The translations under genes and the position numbers were made by a program. A DNA stretch of 64,000 nucleotides from Candidatus Thiodictyon syntrophicum (lineage in GTDB: Bacteria; Pseudomonadota; Gammaproteobacteria; Chromatiales; Chromatiaceae): NCBI RefSeq assembly GCF_002813775.1, contig NZ_CP020370.1, positions 4,737,501 through 4,801,500 of the forward strand. Reading direction: 5' to 3'. A model generated the notes under the pieces. It saw only the letters and a program-made list of their open reading frames with translations, made no database searches and was not told where the DNA came from. Below, piece after piece: positions 52,405 through 60,912 of this stretch. Within the stretch, counting starts at the first letter, position 1, and each line of letters starts with the position of its first letter.

Positions 52405-52512
52405 CTGGGAGCGCCGCACCCCAGTGCGGCGCGATCTCGCTGGCGACCGCGGCCTTGCGTGCTGCGGACAGGGCGGGCCGCACTGGGGTGCGGCGCTCCC
52501 AGTCGGTCGGCC
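52405..52512. repeat. GGGAGCGCCGCACCCCAGTGCGGC inverted repeat
   Basis: TGGGAGCGCCGCACCCCAGT at 52407 and ACTGGGGTGCGGCGCTCCCA ending at 52502 are exact complements about 55 bases apart, each with its own small palindrome. They occupy the leader of the phosphatase gene; the rest of 52330-52681 is empty. Confidence 0.85.
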
Positions 52513-52681
52513 TGAAGGCCGACCCCGACACACCGCGGTGGCCGGAGCGATGATCGAGGCCGTCAGGTCTCACGCCGACGGTGAATGTGCCCGGGTCGGG
52601 CGATACGCGCCCTCCCCTTCCCTGCGAGCGACCAGGCTTCAGCCCCCGTCGACCGCTACCCGCCCCCAACGGAGATTTCAT

Positions 52682-53356
52682 ATGCCAACCCGAATCTATC
52701 TGGTGCGCCACGGTGCGACCGACCTGACCGCCGAGGACCGGTTTGCGGGCTCCACCGAGGTCGCGCTGTCCGACGAGGGGCGCACCCAGGTCGCGGCGCT
52801 GGCGCAGCGCCTGCGCTGCGACAGCCTGGACGCGGTCTACACAAGCCCCATGCACCGCACCATCGAGACGGCACGGATCATCGCTGCACCGCATGGGCTG
52901 GAGCCGCTTGCCGAGCCCGGGCTGCGCGAGATCGACTACGGGCACTGGGAGGGCCGCTCCCGCGACGAGATCGAGGCGGCCTACGGCGCCGAATACGACG
53001 CCTGGCAGGAGGACCCGCTCACCGTCGCGCCGGCGGGAGGCGAGTCCGGTATCGACGTGCTGGCCCGGGCCTTGCCGGTGCTTCGCCGCATCGTGCAGCA
53101 CCATCGACACGGAGCGGTGCTGGTGGTCTCCCATAAGGGAACCAATCGGCTGCTGGTCAGCAGTCTGCTCGGCTTCGATGCCCGCGGCTATCGCGACCGA
53201 CTCGACCAGAGCCCGGCGGGCCTGACCATCCTCGATTTCGCCACCGACGTGCGCGCGCGGCTGCGGCTGTTCAACGACGTTTCGCATTACGAGGGAGTAC
53301 CGACCCGGGTGCTGCAAAAGCGGCTGTCGCGCTGGTGGAGCCGCCCGGCCTGCTGA
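52682..53356 (+). CDS. histidine phosphatase family protein (phosphoglycerate mutase-like)
   Basis: 224 residues from ATG 52682. IYLVRHGATDLT carries the phospho-accepting His with the RHG motif, LREIDYGHWEGRSRDEIEAA gives the catalytic Glu, and VLVVSHKGTNRLLVSSLLG gives the second His; Lys replaces the usual second Gly. It resembles CobC/GpmB-type small-molecule phosphatases. A plausible SD (ACGGAGA) precedes the start. No cobalamin genes nearby, so the substrate is open. Confidence 0.92.
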   Translation: MPTRIYLVRHGATDLTAEDRFAGSTEVALSDEGRTQVAALAQRLRCDSLDAVYTSPMHRTIETARIIAAPHGLEPLAEPGLREIDYGHWEGRSRDEIEAAYGAEYDAWQEDPLTVAPAGGESGIDVLARALPVLRRIVQHHRHGAVLVVSHKGTNRLLVSSLLGFDARGYRDRLDQSPAGLTILDFATDVRARLRLFNDVSHYEGVPTRVLQKRLSRWWSRPAC

Positions 53357-53399
53357 CGGGAATGGCGGCCCCGGTGCATTGCCGGCGCAAGCCGAGTAA

Positions 53400-53548
53400 C
53401 GAGTCAAGAACACGTTAAACACAATCGTGGTCGATGTCGTTGTCGTTGTCGTTGTCGTAATCGTAAAAGCGATGCACTTTAGGATGCGAGAGAATCCGGG
53501 GCGCTACGATAACCTCGATTACGATTACGACAACGACAACGACAACGA
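53400..53548. repeat. GTTGTC/GACAAC composite element, copy D (reverse orientation)
   Basis: Starts CGAGTCAAGAACACGTTAAA, then GTTGTC units, GTAATCGTAAAAGCGATGCA, GCGAGAGAATCCGGGGCG, CGATAACCTCGATTACGATT and GACAAC units. It is the reverse complement of copies A-C and ends 12 bases from the stop codon of the RND gene. Confidence 0.9.
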
Positions 53549-53559
53549 AAATGGCGCGA

Positions 53560-56500
53560 TCAGGTCTCCGCGCTCTGCGGGGCCGGCGCGAACCAACCGC
53601 TGATCCGTTCATGGGCCGACTCATGCAGCGACAGCAGGGCCGGGGTGAAGATCAGTACCAGCACCGTCGCGAAGGTGATGCCGAAGGCCAGCGACACCGC
53701 CATGGGGATGAGGAACTGCGCCTGGAGGCTGGTGGCGAAGATGAGCGGACCCAGGCCCACCACCGTGGTGGCGGAGGTGAGCAGCATGGCGCGCAGGCGC
53801 GAACAGGCGGCCTCCTCCAGGGCGGGGTTGACCGCCATCCCGGTCATGCGCAACTCCTGATACATGCTGACCAGGATGATGGCGTTGTTGACCACGATCC
53901 CGGACAGCCCGAAGAGCCCGAACATGGACAGGAGCGTCAGGTCGATGCCGAGCAGCCAGTGGCCGAAGATGGCCCCGATCAGCCCGAGCGGGATGGCGGT
54001 CATGACCACCAAGGGCCAGCCCCAGGAGGAGAAGACCGCGGCCAGGATGATATAGATCAGCCCCAGTCCGATGTAGAGGCCCAGTTTCATGTCGCCCAGG
54101 GTCTCGCGCTGATCGGCGGCGCGGCCCTCGAAGCTGAAATTGACCCCGTAGCGCTCCACCAGGTCCGGCAGCAGGCCCTCGCGCAGGACCCGATTCACGT
54201 TGTCCGGGGTGTTGAGCGCCCGGTTGATGTCCGCCGAGACCTCGACCGCCAGTCGCCCATCGGCGTGGCGCAGCGCCTCGAAGCCGCGCCGGCTCTCCCA
54301 GTCCGCCACCGTGTCGAGCGGCACGAACTCCCCGCTCGGGACCCGGATGTTCAACTGCTCCAGTGCATCGAGGCGGGTGCGCTCGGCGCGCGGCAGCAGC
54401 ACCCGCACCTCCAGTTCGTCCTGACCGACCTGCACCAGTTGGGCGAGGTAGCCGTCGAACGCGGCACGCAATTGCCGGCCCAGCAGTTCAGTCGTCACGC
54501 CCAAGGCCTGCCCGGCGGGCGAGACCCGGTAGATCAACTGCTCGCGCCCGAAGGGCATGTCGTCGACCATATCGGACACCCCCCGGACGGACTCCAACCC
54601 CTGGGCCAGGTCCAGCGCCGCGGATTTCAGCCGCTGGGCGTCGTCACCGGTGAGCCGCACCGTGAGATCCCGCCCCGGCGGACCGGAGCGGCGCGAGGAG
54701 ATCACCAGGCTCTCGAGGCCCGCCGACACCCGGACCCGCTCCCGCCACTTGGCCAGGAACGCCTCGTTGCGCACGCTGCGGTTTTCAGACGGGACGAGCT
54801 GGACCAGGACCGAGGCGAGTTGGTCCCCGCGGGCGCCGGCCCCCACGTCCACCGCCACCGTTGCCCCCAGGCGCGCGACCGCCTCCTCCACCAGGCCGCC
54901 GCCCAACTCCCGCTCGGCCGCGCGCAGTGCCTCCTTCAGGTCCTCCAGAAAGGCCGCCGTCTGTTCGCGCGGGGTGCCGGCGACGAAGGTGGCATTGGCA
55001 AAGACGATCTGCGCCTCCGGCGTGGGGAAGAAGACGAAGGCGATGCGCCCGCCCGCGAGCAGCCCCACCGACAGGATCATCATGACCGCCACCGCGCTCA
55101 CCGTCACCCCGCGCCAGCGCAGCGTGGCCACGACCACCGGCCGGTACCAGTGATCACGGAAGCGGTCGAATCCGGCATCCACCCGCTTGCGCCAGCGCGG
55201 CGTGGCCTGCCGCACCTGGTGACTGAAGGCCGAACGCAGGTGCGCCGGCATGATCAGGAACACCTCCATGAGCGACGCCATCAGCACCATGATCGCCACG
55301 AAGGGGATGTCCCGCAGGATGTTGCCCATGATCCCCCCGACCAGCATCAGCGGCAGGAAGGCGGCGATGGTGGTCAGGGCGGAACCGACCACCGGCCAGA
55401 ACATCCGCTTGGCCCCCGCGATGGCCGCCTCCGACGGCGGCATGCCCATGCGGAAACGGGACTCCGCGTATTCGCCGATCACGATGGCGTCGTCGTCGAT
55501 CACCCCGAGCGTGAGCAGCAACGCGAACAGGCTCATCATATTGATGGTGCCGCCGAAGGCCCACAACAGCGCCAGGGCCAGCAGATAGGCGGTCGGGATA
55601 CCCATCGCCACCCACAGGGCGACCCGCCCCGGCAGGAAGATATAGAGCAGGATCAGCACCAGGACGAAGCCCTGCAGGCCGTTGCTGACCAGCAGATCGA
55701 TGCGGTCACGGATGAGTTGCCAGGCCTGGTCGAAAACCGTCAGTTGGATCGACGGCGGCAGGGTCGGGCGGGTGTCGGCGAGCCATTGCTCGAAGACGCG
55801 CGCGGCGCGCAGCGAGTGACCGGTCTCCGCCCGCTGGATCAACATCTCGACGGTGACCGCGCCATGGGAGCGGGCCAGCTCGGTCTCCACCTCGGTCATG
55901 GTCAAGGCCGCCGGGCGCGATTCGCGCACGATGACCGCCACGTCTCCCAGGCGCACCAAGCCGCGCTCGTCGCTGACGATACTCAGGTTCTCGAAGGCGA
56001 CCGGGTCGCGGCGCTGCTCCAGGCCGCGCAGCTCGCGCGCCCCGTCGGCCTCGCCGGCGACCCCGGAGGGCAGGTCCTGCGCCAGCCGGCCCACTTGCTG
56101 GCCGATCCCATCGAGCGACAGCCCCAGGGTCTCCAGGGTCCGGCCCGGAACCTCGATGGCGATGCGCTCCTGCGGCAGCCCGGCGATATCCACCCGGTCG
56201 ACGCCGCGCGCCAGGAGTTCGCGCTCGAACTGACGCACCCAGGGGCGCACGTCCTGCAGGCTCGGCCCCGAGACCAGGACCCGCGCCACCGATTCATAGC
56301 GTGAGATCCGGCTGACCTGCGGCGTCTCCGCGTCCTTGGGCAGGTTGCGGAATTCATCCACCCGCTGGCGCACCTGGTCCAGGGCCAGCAGGGCATCGGT
56401 GCCCTCCTGCAATTCCAGCGACAGGCTGGCGATGCCCTGGGTGGAGGTCGAGGTCATGCGTTTGAGGCCATCGACGGTCTTCAGGCGCTCCTCGAACGGA

Positions 56501-56700
56501 ATGGTAATACCGTTCTCCACGTCCTCCGCCGAGGCCCCGCTCCACACCACCTGCACCGCGATGTAGTCCAGGGCGAAGCTCGGGAAGAACTGGATGTTCA
56601 TTCGCGTGAGCGCCACCGCACCCAGGACGAACACCATGACCGTCAACAGGTTGGCGAGCAGTTTGTGGCGGGCGAAGACGGTGATCAGGCCGCGTTTCAT
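53560..56700 (-). CDS. RND efflux permease
   Basis: 1046 residues, intact. N-terminal helix plus QFFPSFALDYIAVQVVWSGA and VENGITIPFEERLKTVDGL; the fourth-helix motif LTLGVIDDDAIVIGEYAESR has three Asp, which belongs to a CusA/HAE-like but distinct branch of permeases. The two large periplasmic loops and twelve membrane helices are present (second six begin near RETLGDMKLGLYIGLGLIYI). Its start overlaps the membrane-fusion protein stop by four bases. Substrate unknown. No outer-membrane factor adjacent; the NodT-type protein at 44589 could serve it. Confidence 0.94.
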   Translation of the reverse strand: MKRGLITVFARHKLLANLLTVMVFVLGAVALTRMNIQFFPSFALDYIAVQVVWSGASAEDVENGITIPFEERLKTVDGLKRMTSTSTQGIASLSLELQEGTDALLALDQVRQRVDEFRNLPKDAETPQVSRISRYESVARVLVSGPSLQDVRPWVRQFERELLARGVDRVDIAGLPQERIAIEVPGRTLETLGLSLDGIGQQVGRLAQDLPSGVAGEADGARELRGLEQRRDPVAFENLSIVSDERGLVRLGDVAVIVRESRPAALTMTEVETELARSHGAVTVEMLIQRAETGHSLRAARVFEQWLADTRPTLPPSIQLTVFDQAWQLIRDRIDLLVSNGLQGFVLVLILLYIFLPGRVALWVAMGIPTAYLLALALLWAFGGTINMMSLFALLLTLGVIDDDAIVIGEYAESRFRMGMPPSEAAIAGAKRMFWPVVGSALTTIAAFLPLMLVGGIMGNILRDIPFVAIMVLMASLMEVFLIMPAHLRSAFSHQVRQATPRWRKRVDAGFDRFRDHWYRPVVVATLRWRGVTVSAVAVMMILSVGLLAGGRIAFVFFPTPEAQIVFANATFVAGTPREQTAAFLEDLKEALRAAERELGGGLVEEAVARLGATVAVDVGAGARGDQLASVLVQLVPSENRSVRNEAFLAKWRERVRVSAGLESLVISSRRSGPPGRDLTVRLTGDDAQRLKSAALDLAQGLESVRGVSDMVDDMPFGREQLIYRVSPAGQALGVTTELLGRQLRAAFDGYLAQLVQVGQDELEVRVLLPRAERTRLDALEQLNIRVPSGEFVPLDTVADWESRRGFEALRHADGRLAVEVSADINRALNTPDNVNRVLREGLLPDLVERYGVNFSFEGRAADQRETLGDMKLGLYIGLGLIYIILAAVFSSWGWPLVVMTAIPLGLIGAIFGHWLLGIDLTLLSMFGLFGLSGIVVNNAIILVSMYQELRMTGMAVNPALEEAACSRLRAMLLTSATTVVGLGPLIFATSLQAQFLIPMAVSLAFGITFATVLVLIFTPALLSLHESAHERISGWFAPAPQSAET

Positions 56701-57926
56701 CTGACCTTCTCCGTGCCGGCGGCGGAATCCTGGGCGGCGGCCGTCTTGCGCTGCGGCACCTCCTGCACCTTGAGCCCGTCCACCGCATTCGGCAGGTGGG
56801 TGATCATCACCCGGGACCCGGCCGTGAGCCCGGGGGCCCGCACCAGGACCTCGCTCACCCCGTCCTGCGTCAGCTCGCCGACCCGCTCGATCTCGATCCC
56901 CTTGAGCCGGCCCTCGTTCAGCACAAAGACCCGGTCGCCGCCGTTCAGCGCGGCGAACGGCAGGGCGATGGTGTCCGGCATGGCGGGGCGCTGGAGCACC
57001 AGATCGACGAAGGCCCCCACCGGCAGATTGGCATCGCCATCCACCTTGAGCAGTGCGTCCACCCCGCGGGCGTCGGCCTCGCCGGCCAGACGCTCCAGGG
57101 TCGCCGTGAAGGTCCGCCCCGCGTGGTTGACCTGGGCGCTCAGGCGTTGGCCGGCCGCCAGGGCCGCGCGCAGTTCCTCGCCCCGGTCGCCGGGGACCTT
57201 GGCGCGCAGATAGAGCCCGTCGACCGGAAACAGGGTGAGGATCGTCTGATTGGCCTGCAGTTGATCGCCGGCGCCGGCCTCGACCCGGCCGATGCGCGCC
57301 GCGAAGGGGGCGCGGATCTCGGCGCGGCCGGCGTCGCGCTCTGCCTCCTGGAGCTTCGCCCCGAGCGCGGCCAGCCGCGCCGGGTGCTCGGCGAGCGCCT
57401 GCTCGCGCAGGGTGACCGCCAGTTGCGCCCGCGCGGCCTGCTCGCGCGCCTGATCGACCTCGGTGGCCGTGCCCAGCTTCTGGGACTGCACCTTGTCCGC
57501 CCGCCCCAGGGCCGCCCGCGCGAGCGCCAGCAGGGCGCGTTCCTGCTCGATCGCCTGGGTATCGTGCGAGAGCTTCAGCCGTTCGCGCTCCAACTCGGCC
57601 CGCGCCTGGGCGAGCCGCGGCTCCAGGTCGGCCGGGTCCAGCCGCGCCAGCAGCGCACCCTTCGCCGCCAGCTCACCGTCGCGCACCTTGACCTCCAGCA
57701 GCCGCCCCGCCACCGGGGCCGCCGCCCGGATCCGATCCGGCGCCTCCACGCGCCCGAACAGGCGCAGTTGCGGGCTGTACAGCCCCGGGCTCACGGTCAT
57801 GGTGTCGATCCGCCAGACGCGCTCCTGCGGCACCGCCGGCGCCGGCCGCGGATGGGTGGCCTTCAGGACCAGGAAGCCGCCGACCCCGAGGGCCAGGATC
57901 ACGAGAGGTAGGAGTTTGCGCAGCAT
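56697..57926 (-). CDS. RND efflux membrane-fusion protein (HlyD/AcrA type)
   Basis: 409 residues from ATG 57926 (MLRKLLPLVILALGVGGF is a signal anchor). Barrel-sandwich halves: RIRAAAPVAGRLLEVKVRDG and APFAARIGRVEAGAGDQLQ, separated by an alpha-hairpin from about 95 to 175 (ERERLKLSHDTQAIEQERAL and on). The C-terminal beta-barrel carries VGAFVDLVLQRPAMPDTIAL. It bridges the downstream permease to an outer-membrane channel. First gene of the pair; a longer frame upstream is not convincing. Confidence 0.94.
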   Translation of the reverse strand: MLRKLLPLVILALGVGGFLVLKATHPRPAPAVPQERVWRIDTMTVSPGLYSPQLRLFGRVEAPDRIRAAAPVAGRLLEVKVRDGELAAKGALLARLDPADLEPRLAQARAELERERLKLSHDTQAIEQERALLALARAALGRADKVQSQKLGTATEVDQAREQAARAQLAVTLREQALAEHPARLAALGAKLQEAERDAGRAEIRAPFAARIGRVEAGAGDQLQANQTILTLFPVDGLYLRAKVPGDRGEELRAALAAGQRLSAQVNHAGRTFTATLERLAGEADARGVDALLKVDGDANLPVGAFVDLVLQRPAMPDTIALPFAALNGGDRVFVLNEGRLKGIEIERVGELTQDGVSEVLVRAPGLTAGSRVMITHLPNAVDGLKVQEVPQRKTAAAQDSAAGTEKVR

Positions 57927-58123
57927 AGCGAGTCTGTGGGCGTGAATCTGGACAGCGGATGAAATAACCCGTGAGCCTAACGTGGGGTGCGCGGCTTCCA
58001 GCGCAATCCGTGGCTGGTCGGGCGCATCCGGTGAACTACGCAACATCGTCGTCCGGCGGCGCCGCTCGTCGGCCGGATGCCCCCGGCGATCGTCGAGGCA
58101 GTTGCCCAAGTAGTCGCGCAGCG

Positions 58124-58160
58124 ACGCTGTGGGAGCGGCTTCAGCCGCGACGGGCCTCTC
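58124..58160. repeat. REP-like GTGGGAGCGGCTTCAGCCGCGA
   Basis: GACGCTGTGGGAGCGGCTTC followed by AGCCGCGACGGG forms a classical REP stem with a G-rich head. A partial copy is at 34376-34400. It lies at the 3' break point of the integrase fragment. Confidence 0.85.
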
Positions 58161-58425
58161 AGACCACCGCGGCCTTGCAGAGGAACACCAGAGCGCATAG
58201 GCCCTGGTTCTGCGTGGAAGCCGAGACCCCGTGTTGGGTCGCCAGGCTCGATAGAAAAGGCTCCACCTCCGACGCACCCATCTCCTTGGGCTGCCGGTTG
58301 TTGTGAAACCAGATATAGCGCTTGATCCAGCCCACGTAGGTATCCTCGGTGGGCGGGAGCGTCGCCGCGTAACGCGCTAAGGGTCCAGCACGACGACTCG
58401 CCCATGACATTGACAAATCGTGCAT
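58159..58425 (-). pseudogene. N-terminal fragment of an integron-type tyrosine recombinase
   Basis: TEDTYVGWIKRYIWFHNNRQ, PKEMGASEVEPFLSSLATQH and GVSASTQNQGLCALVFLCK are the SAM-like core-binding domain of IntI-type integrases. The frame ends at 58159 exactly at a REP element, and the whole catalytic domain (Arg...His-x-x-Arg...Tyr) is absent. The first 20 residues are probably not native. A relic of a mobile integron or related element; no attC-like array was recognised nearby. Confidence 0.75.
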
Positions 58426-58633
58426 TTCTGGCGCGATTCGCGCACCGTCTCCAGTTTATGAGGTAGTGTTGTGGCCGAATCCGGGACGAGGCGGCGAAGT
58501 TGCCGGATAACGGCCGGATGGTGCGGGGGGCATCGCGTTAAGGTCATTGACAGGGGCGGGGATTTTTGATGGACTATGGTAGGTCAGACGGTTTATGGGG
58601 TAGTTTTCCGGCGAAATCTAGTTAGGGGGCTGC

Positions 58634-58996
58634 TTGTACAAATCCACCGTTCGCAACGCTCAAAACAGAGCCAGAAACGCTAGCGAACTCACTGGCAAGG
58701 AGCGCAAGCGAAGGAAATGCATACGCCCCACCACAGTTGCCAAGCTCGCTAAGCAGAAAGCCACTCCCAAGGCAAGCTGCAAGTGCCCTCACTGCGGGGA
58801 GCGCCTACATCTTGTGCCAAGGCTAATACGCGAGCATATGCGTAAAGCACACGCTCTTGTCATTAGTCCTGGTGAGGCAAATCAAATCGCAACCTCCGGC
58901 ACAGCAAGGTACCCTGTACCGTCTGCTGATCGTGATTTGATGAAACCCCGCGTGGAGGTTTCTGGCGGCCTTCCGTCTCTGGGGAGGCGCCGCTAA
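58634..58996 (+). CDS. small basic protein with C2H2-type zinc finger
   Basis: 120 residues from TTG 58634 behind TTAGGGGGC. The N-terminal 45 residues are Lys/Arg/Asn-rich. CKCPHCGERLHLVPRLIREH followed by MRKAH has Cys-x2-Cys-x13-His-x4-His spacing, a zinc-finger pattern rare in bacteria outside Ros/MucR-like proteins. The last 40 residues look unstructured. Weak start and no neighbours on this strand; could be a real accessory regulator or a chance frame. Confidence 0.45.
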   Translation: MYKSTVRNAQNRARNASELTGKERKRRKCIRPTTVAKLAKQKATPKASCKCPHCGERLHLVPRLIREHMRKAHALVISPGEANQIATSGTARYPVPSADRDLMKPRVEVSGGLPSLGRRR

Positions 58997-59502
58997 CCCG
59001 TCGCAGGCAGCTCCCTAATTCAAGCGTTAGGCCACAGGATAAATACCATGAATGTTGATAAATTCCAACGGATGCAACGGATGCAACGGATGCAAACGGA
59101 TGGGGTCAGGTCTTGACTTATTCCTCCGGGCATAAGTCAAGACCTGACCCTATTTTCCCTCAGTATTTTCCCTCAGCGCCGGAATTTGCAGTCCATTTCC
59201 AGGCCAGCGCCCCCCGGGGAGCGCTGATGACGATTTCCTGATCATCAACACCGAGCCGAACACCGCCGACTTGAGCCCGCTACCGCCCCCGCCACAAGCA
59301 CGGCCTGGCGATACAAGACCAGCGATCGCCTCCATGATGAACAACTGGGGCAGTGGAGCGATGCGGTCAGCATTGCGGTTGGTGGATAGAAGCAGCGAGT
59401 CCTACCGGGCCAGGACTAAACAGGCGCGAGATATTCGACTTAGGTCCATCGTTCCCTCTTCCACTCCCCTTTGCCCGCGTTTTTCTTCAATACGAGTGCG
59501 CA
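58997..59502. repeat. REP pair at 59099-59153 in a gene-free stretch
   Basis: Three CAACGGATG units (59066-59098) lead into GATGGGGTCAGGTCTTGACT at 59099, with its complement AGTCAAGACCTGACCC ending at 59152: a full REP hairpin with loop TATTCCTCCGGGCATA. The remainder (59154-59502) has no convincing gene. The REP class matches copies at 60763, 61803, 63064 and 63851. Confidence 0.88.
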
Positions 59503-60630
59503 ATGATATACGGCTATTCTGTTATCTTCTTTTCTTATTTCCTACCTATGCTAGCGATGCTATCTATGGGTATTGCCGCGGGCGCAGCTGATTCTAGGCT
59601 AATAGTTTGCTTGGTGCCAGTCTTTAACTGGATCATATCGCTAATCATGCTTTTCAAGGGCGGGTCGGAGGGGAGCACTCTATCCAAATGGTTAATGTTT
59701 TGGAGCGTTGTTTGGGCGGTTATTTATATAGTGTATAAGACATTAGAAGCGGAGCGTGCTCGACTCGAAGAGGCGAACAGGATGCGTCAAAGGGAAGAGC
59801 GCCAGCGCGAAGAGGAAGAGCGCCAACGCATCCAGAATACGATTGCAGATGAGCGTCGGCGCGTCCAGAATGCGATTGCGCGAGCACAGGCACTAGCGGC
59901 TATATCTCAACTTGTATCTGGCGCTCAGCTATCCGCAGCCAAATTATCTCTGCTAATGGCTGAAGCCGAGTCAGCGCTTGATCTGGCAGAAAGAGAATTT
60001 TCAGACGGGCTATATTCGCCGTTCTGGGAGGCCATGGAGAGCGCCGCGCAGTCTATGCACTCATTCGATAAAACGCTTGAAGCCATAACCTCCGCACAAC
60101 AGCGCTATGCGGTCGAAGCGCCGCCATTGAGGCCTGATGCGGTAAGCTTTTCATTGGGGATAACGGTTCTCCCGAGTCCTTCCTCCACGAGTGGCCGAAT
60201 GAAAGAGCTATACCGCAAAGCCCAGAAAGATTCTCATTTCGCGCAAATTTATGAGCAACGCAGGACAATATATGAGCAACGCAGGACAAATGAAATTCTC
60301 ATCGAAGGTTTCAGATCACTCGGTGACGACTTAACTTATTTAGGAGACCGGATTGAATCTAAATTGCAATCCGTGGGGAGCCGTATGGAGTTGCGCTTGG
60401 CGGACATTGACTCGGCGTTGCGGGACTCGAGCAAACAGATGGAGGGACAACAACAAGCGCTCCTTCAAGAAGCCAAGTCCTGGAGAGAAGAGGCGCGAAG
60501 CGGAAATGCTGAATTAGCTGCAATTGCTCGCAGAAATGCAGAGCAAGCCGAAAATAGTGCACGGGAACGTCGCGCTATGCTTGACAACATCCAGCACCAT
60601 AGAAAACCGTCGCTTCTTACCGGACATTAA
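59503..60630 (+). CDS. membrane-anchored coiled-coil protein of unknown function
   Basis: 375 residues from ATG 59503; an in-frame GTG at 59353 is less likely. Three hydrophobic helices at about 4-28, 33-50 and 60-82 (FFSYFLPMLAMLSMGIAAGA; CLVPVFNWIISLIMLF; WLMFWSVVWAVIYIVY) are followed by a long Glu/Arg coiled coil (EERQREEEERQRIQNTIADE), a helical domain and a second coiled coil to the end with a tandem IYEQRRT pair at DNA 60247-60290. No enzyme motif. Codon use is less GC-biased than the genome. The layout (membrane anchor plus helical cytoplasmic domain) is frequent in phage-defence accessory proteins, but that is speculation. Confidence 0.6.
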   Translation: MIYGYSVIFFSYFLPMLAMLSMGIAAGAADSRLIVCLVPVFNWIISLIMLFKGGSEGSTLSKWLMFWSVVWAVIYIVYKTLEAERARLEEANRMRQREERQREEEERQRIQNTIADERRRVQNAIARAQALAAISQLVSGAQLSAAKLSLLMAEAESALDLAEREFSDGLYSPFWEAMESAAQSMHSFDKTLEAITSAQQRYAVEAPPLRPDAVSFSLGITVLPSPSSTSGRMKELYRKAQKDSHFAQIYEQRRTIYEQRRTNEILIEGFRSLGDDLTYLGDRIESKLQSVGSRMELRLADIDSALRDSSKQMEGQQQALLQEAKSWREEARSGNAELAAIARRNAEQAENSARERRAMLDNIQHHRKPSLLTGH

Positions 60631-60668
60631 GGATACTCGTAACATACAGATTCCGAGGTACCAGGTTA

Positions 60669-60800
60669 ATGATTACCGTGAGTGCAGCAGAGTTTCAGCG
60701 CAACGTTGGGCGCTACCAGGACGTGGCCCTAACCGAGCCCGTCGCCGTCACGCGCGACCGGGGGATGGGGTCAGGTCTTGACTTATTCCTCCGGGCATAA
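60669..60800 (+). pseudogene. Phd/YefM antitoxin truncated by a REP
   Basis: ATG 60669 gives MITVSAAEFQRNVGRYQDVA, LTEPVAVTRDRG, the conserved first 33 residues of Phd/YefM antitoxins. At 60763 the sequence changes into the REP GATGGGGTCAGGTCTTGACT and the frame runs to TAA at 60798-60800 inside it. The C-terminal toxin-binding part is missing and no toxin gene follows. Confidence 0.75.
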
Positions 60801-60858
60801 GTCATGATAAAGGGGTCAGTACCCTTTTCGGATAAAGGGGTCAGTACCCTTTTCGGGA
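60763..60858. repeat. REP half plus tandem AAAGGGGTCAGTACCCTTTT elements
   Basis: 60763-60803 is the GATGGGGTCAGG...CATAAGTCA half-REP. It joins GATAAAGGGGTCAGTACCCT (60806) and a second identical GGATAAAGGGGTCAGTACCC unit (60832), each a short perfect palindrome core AAAGGGGTCAGTACCCTTTT. Two different REP classes are thus adjacent. Confidence 0.88.
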
Positions 60859-60912
60859 GCTCCGGGGACAGTTTCGTTAATTCTTGAACCTTAGGCACGG
60901 GAATCGCGGTAA

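Noticed and set aside
53551-56304. A 917-codon open frame on the plus strand
   Set aside because: It is antisense to an intact RND permease, consists of His/Gln/Arg/Gly-rich text typical of GC-rich shadows, and has no motif.
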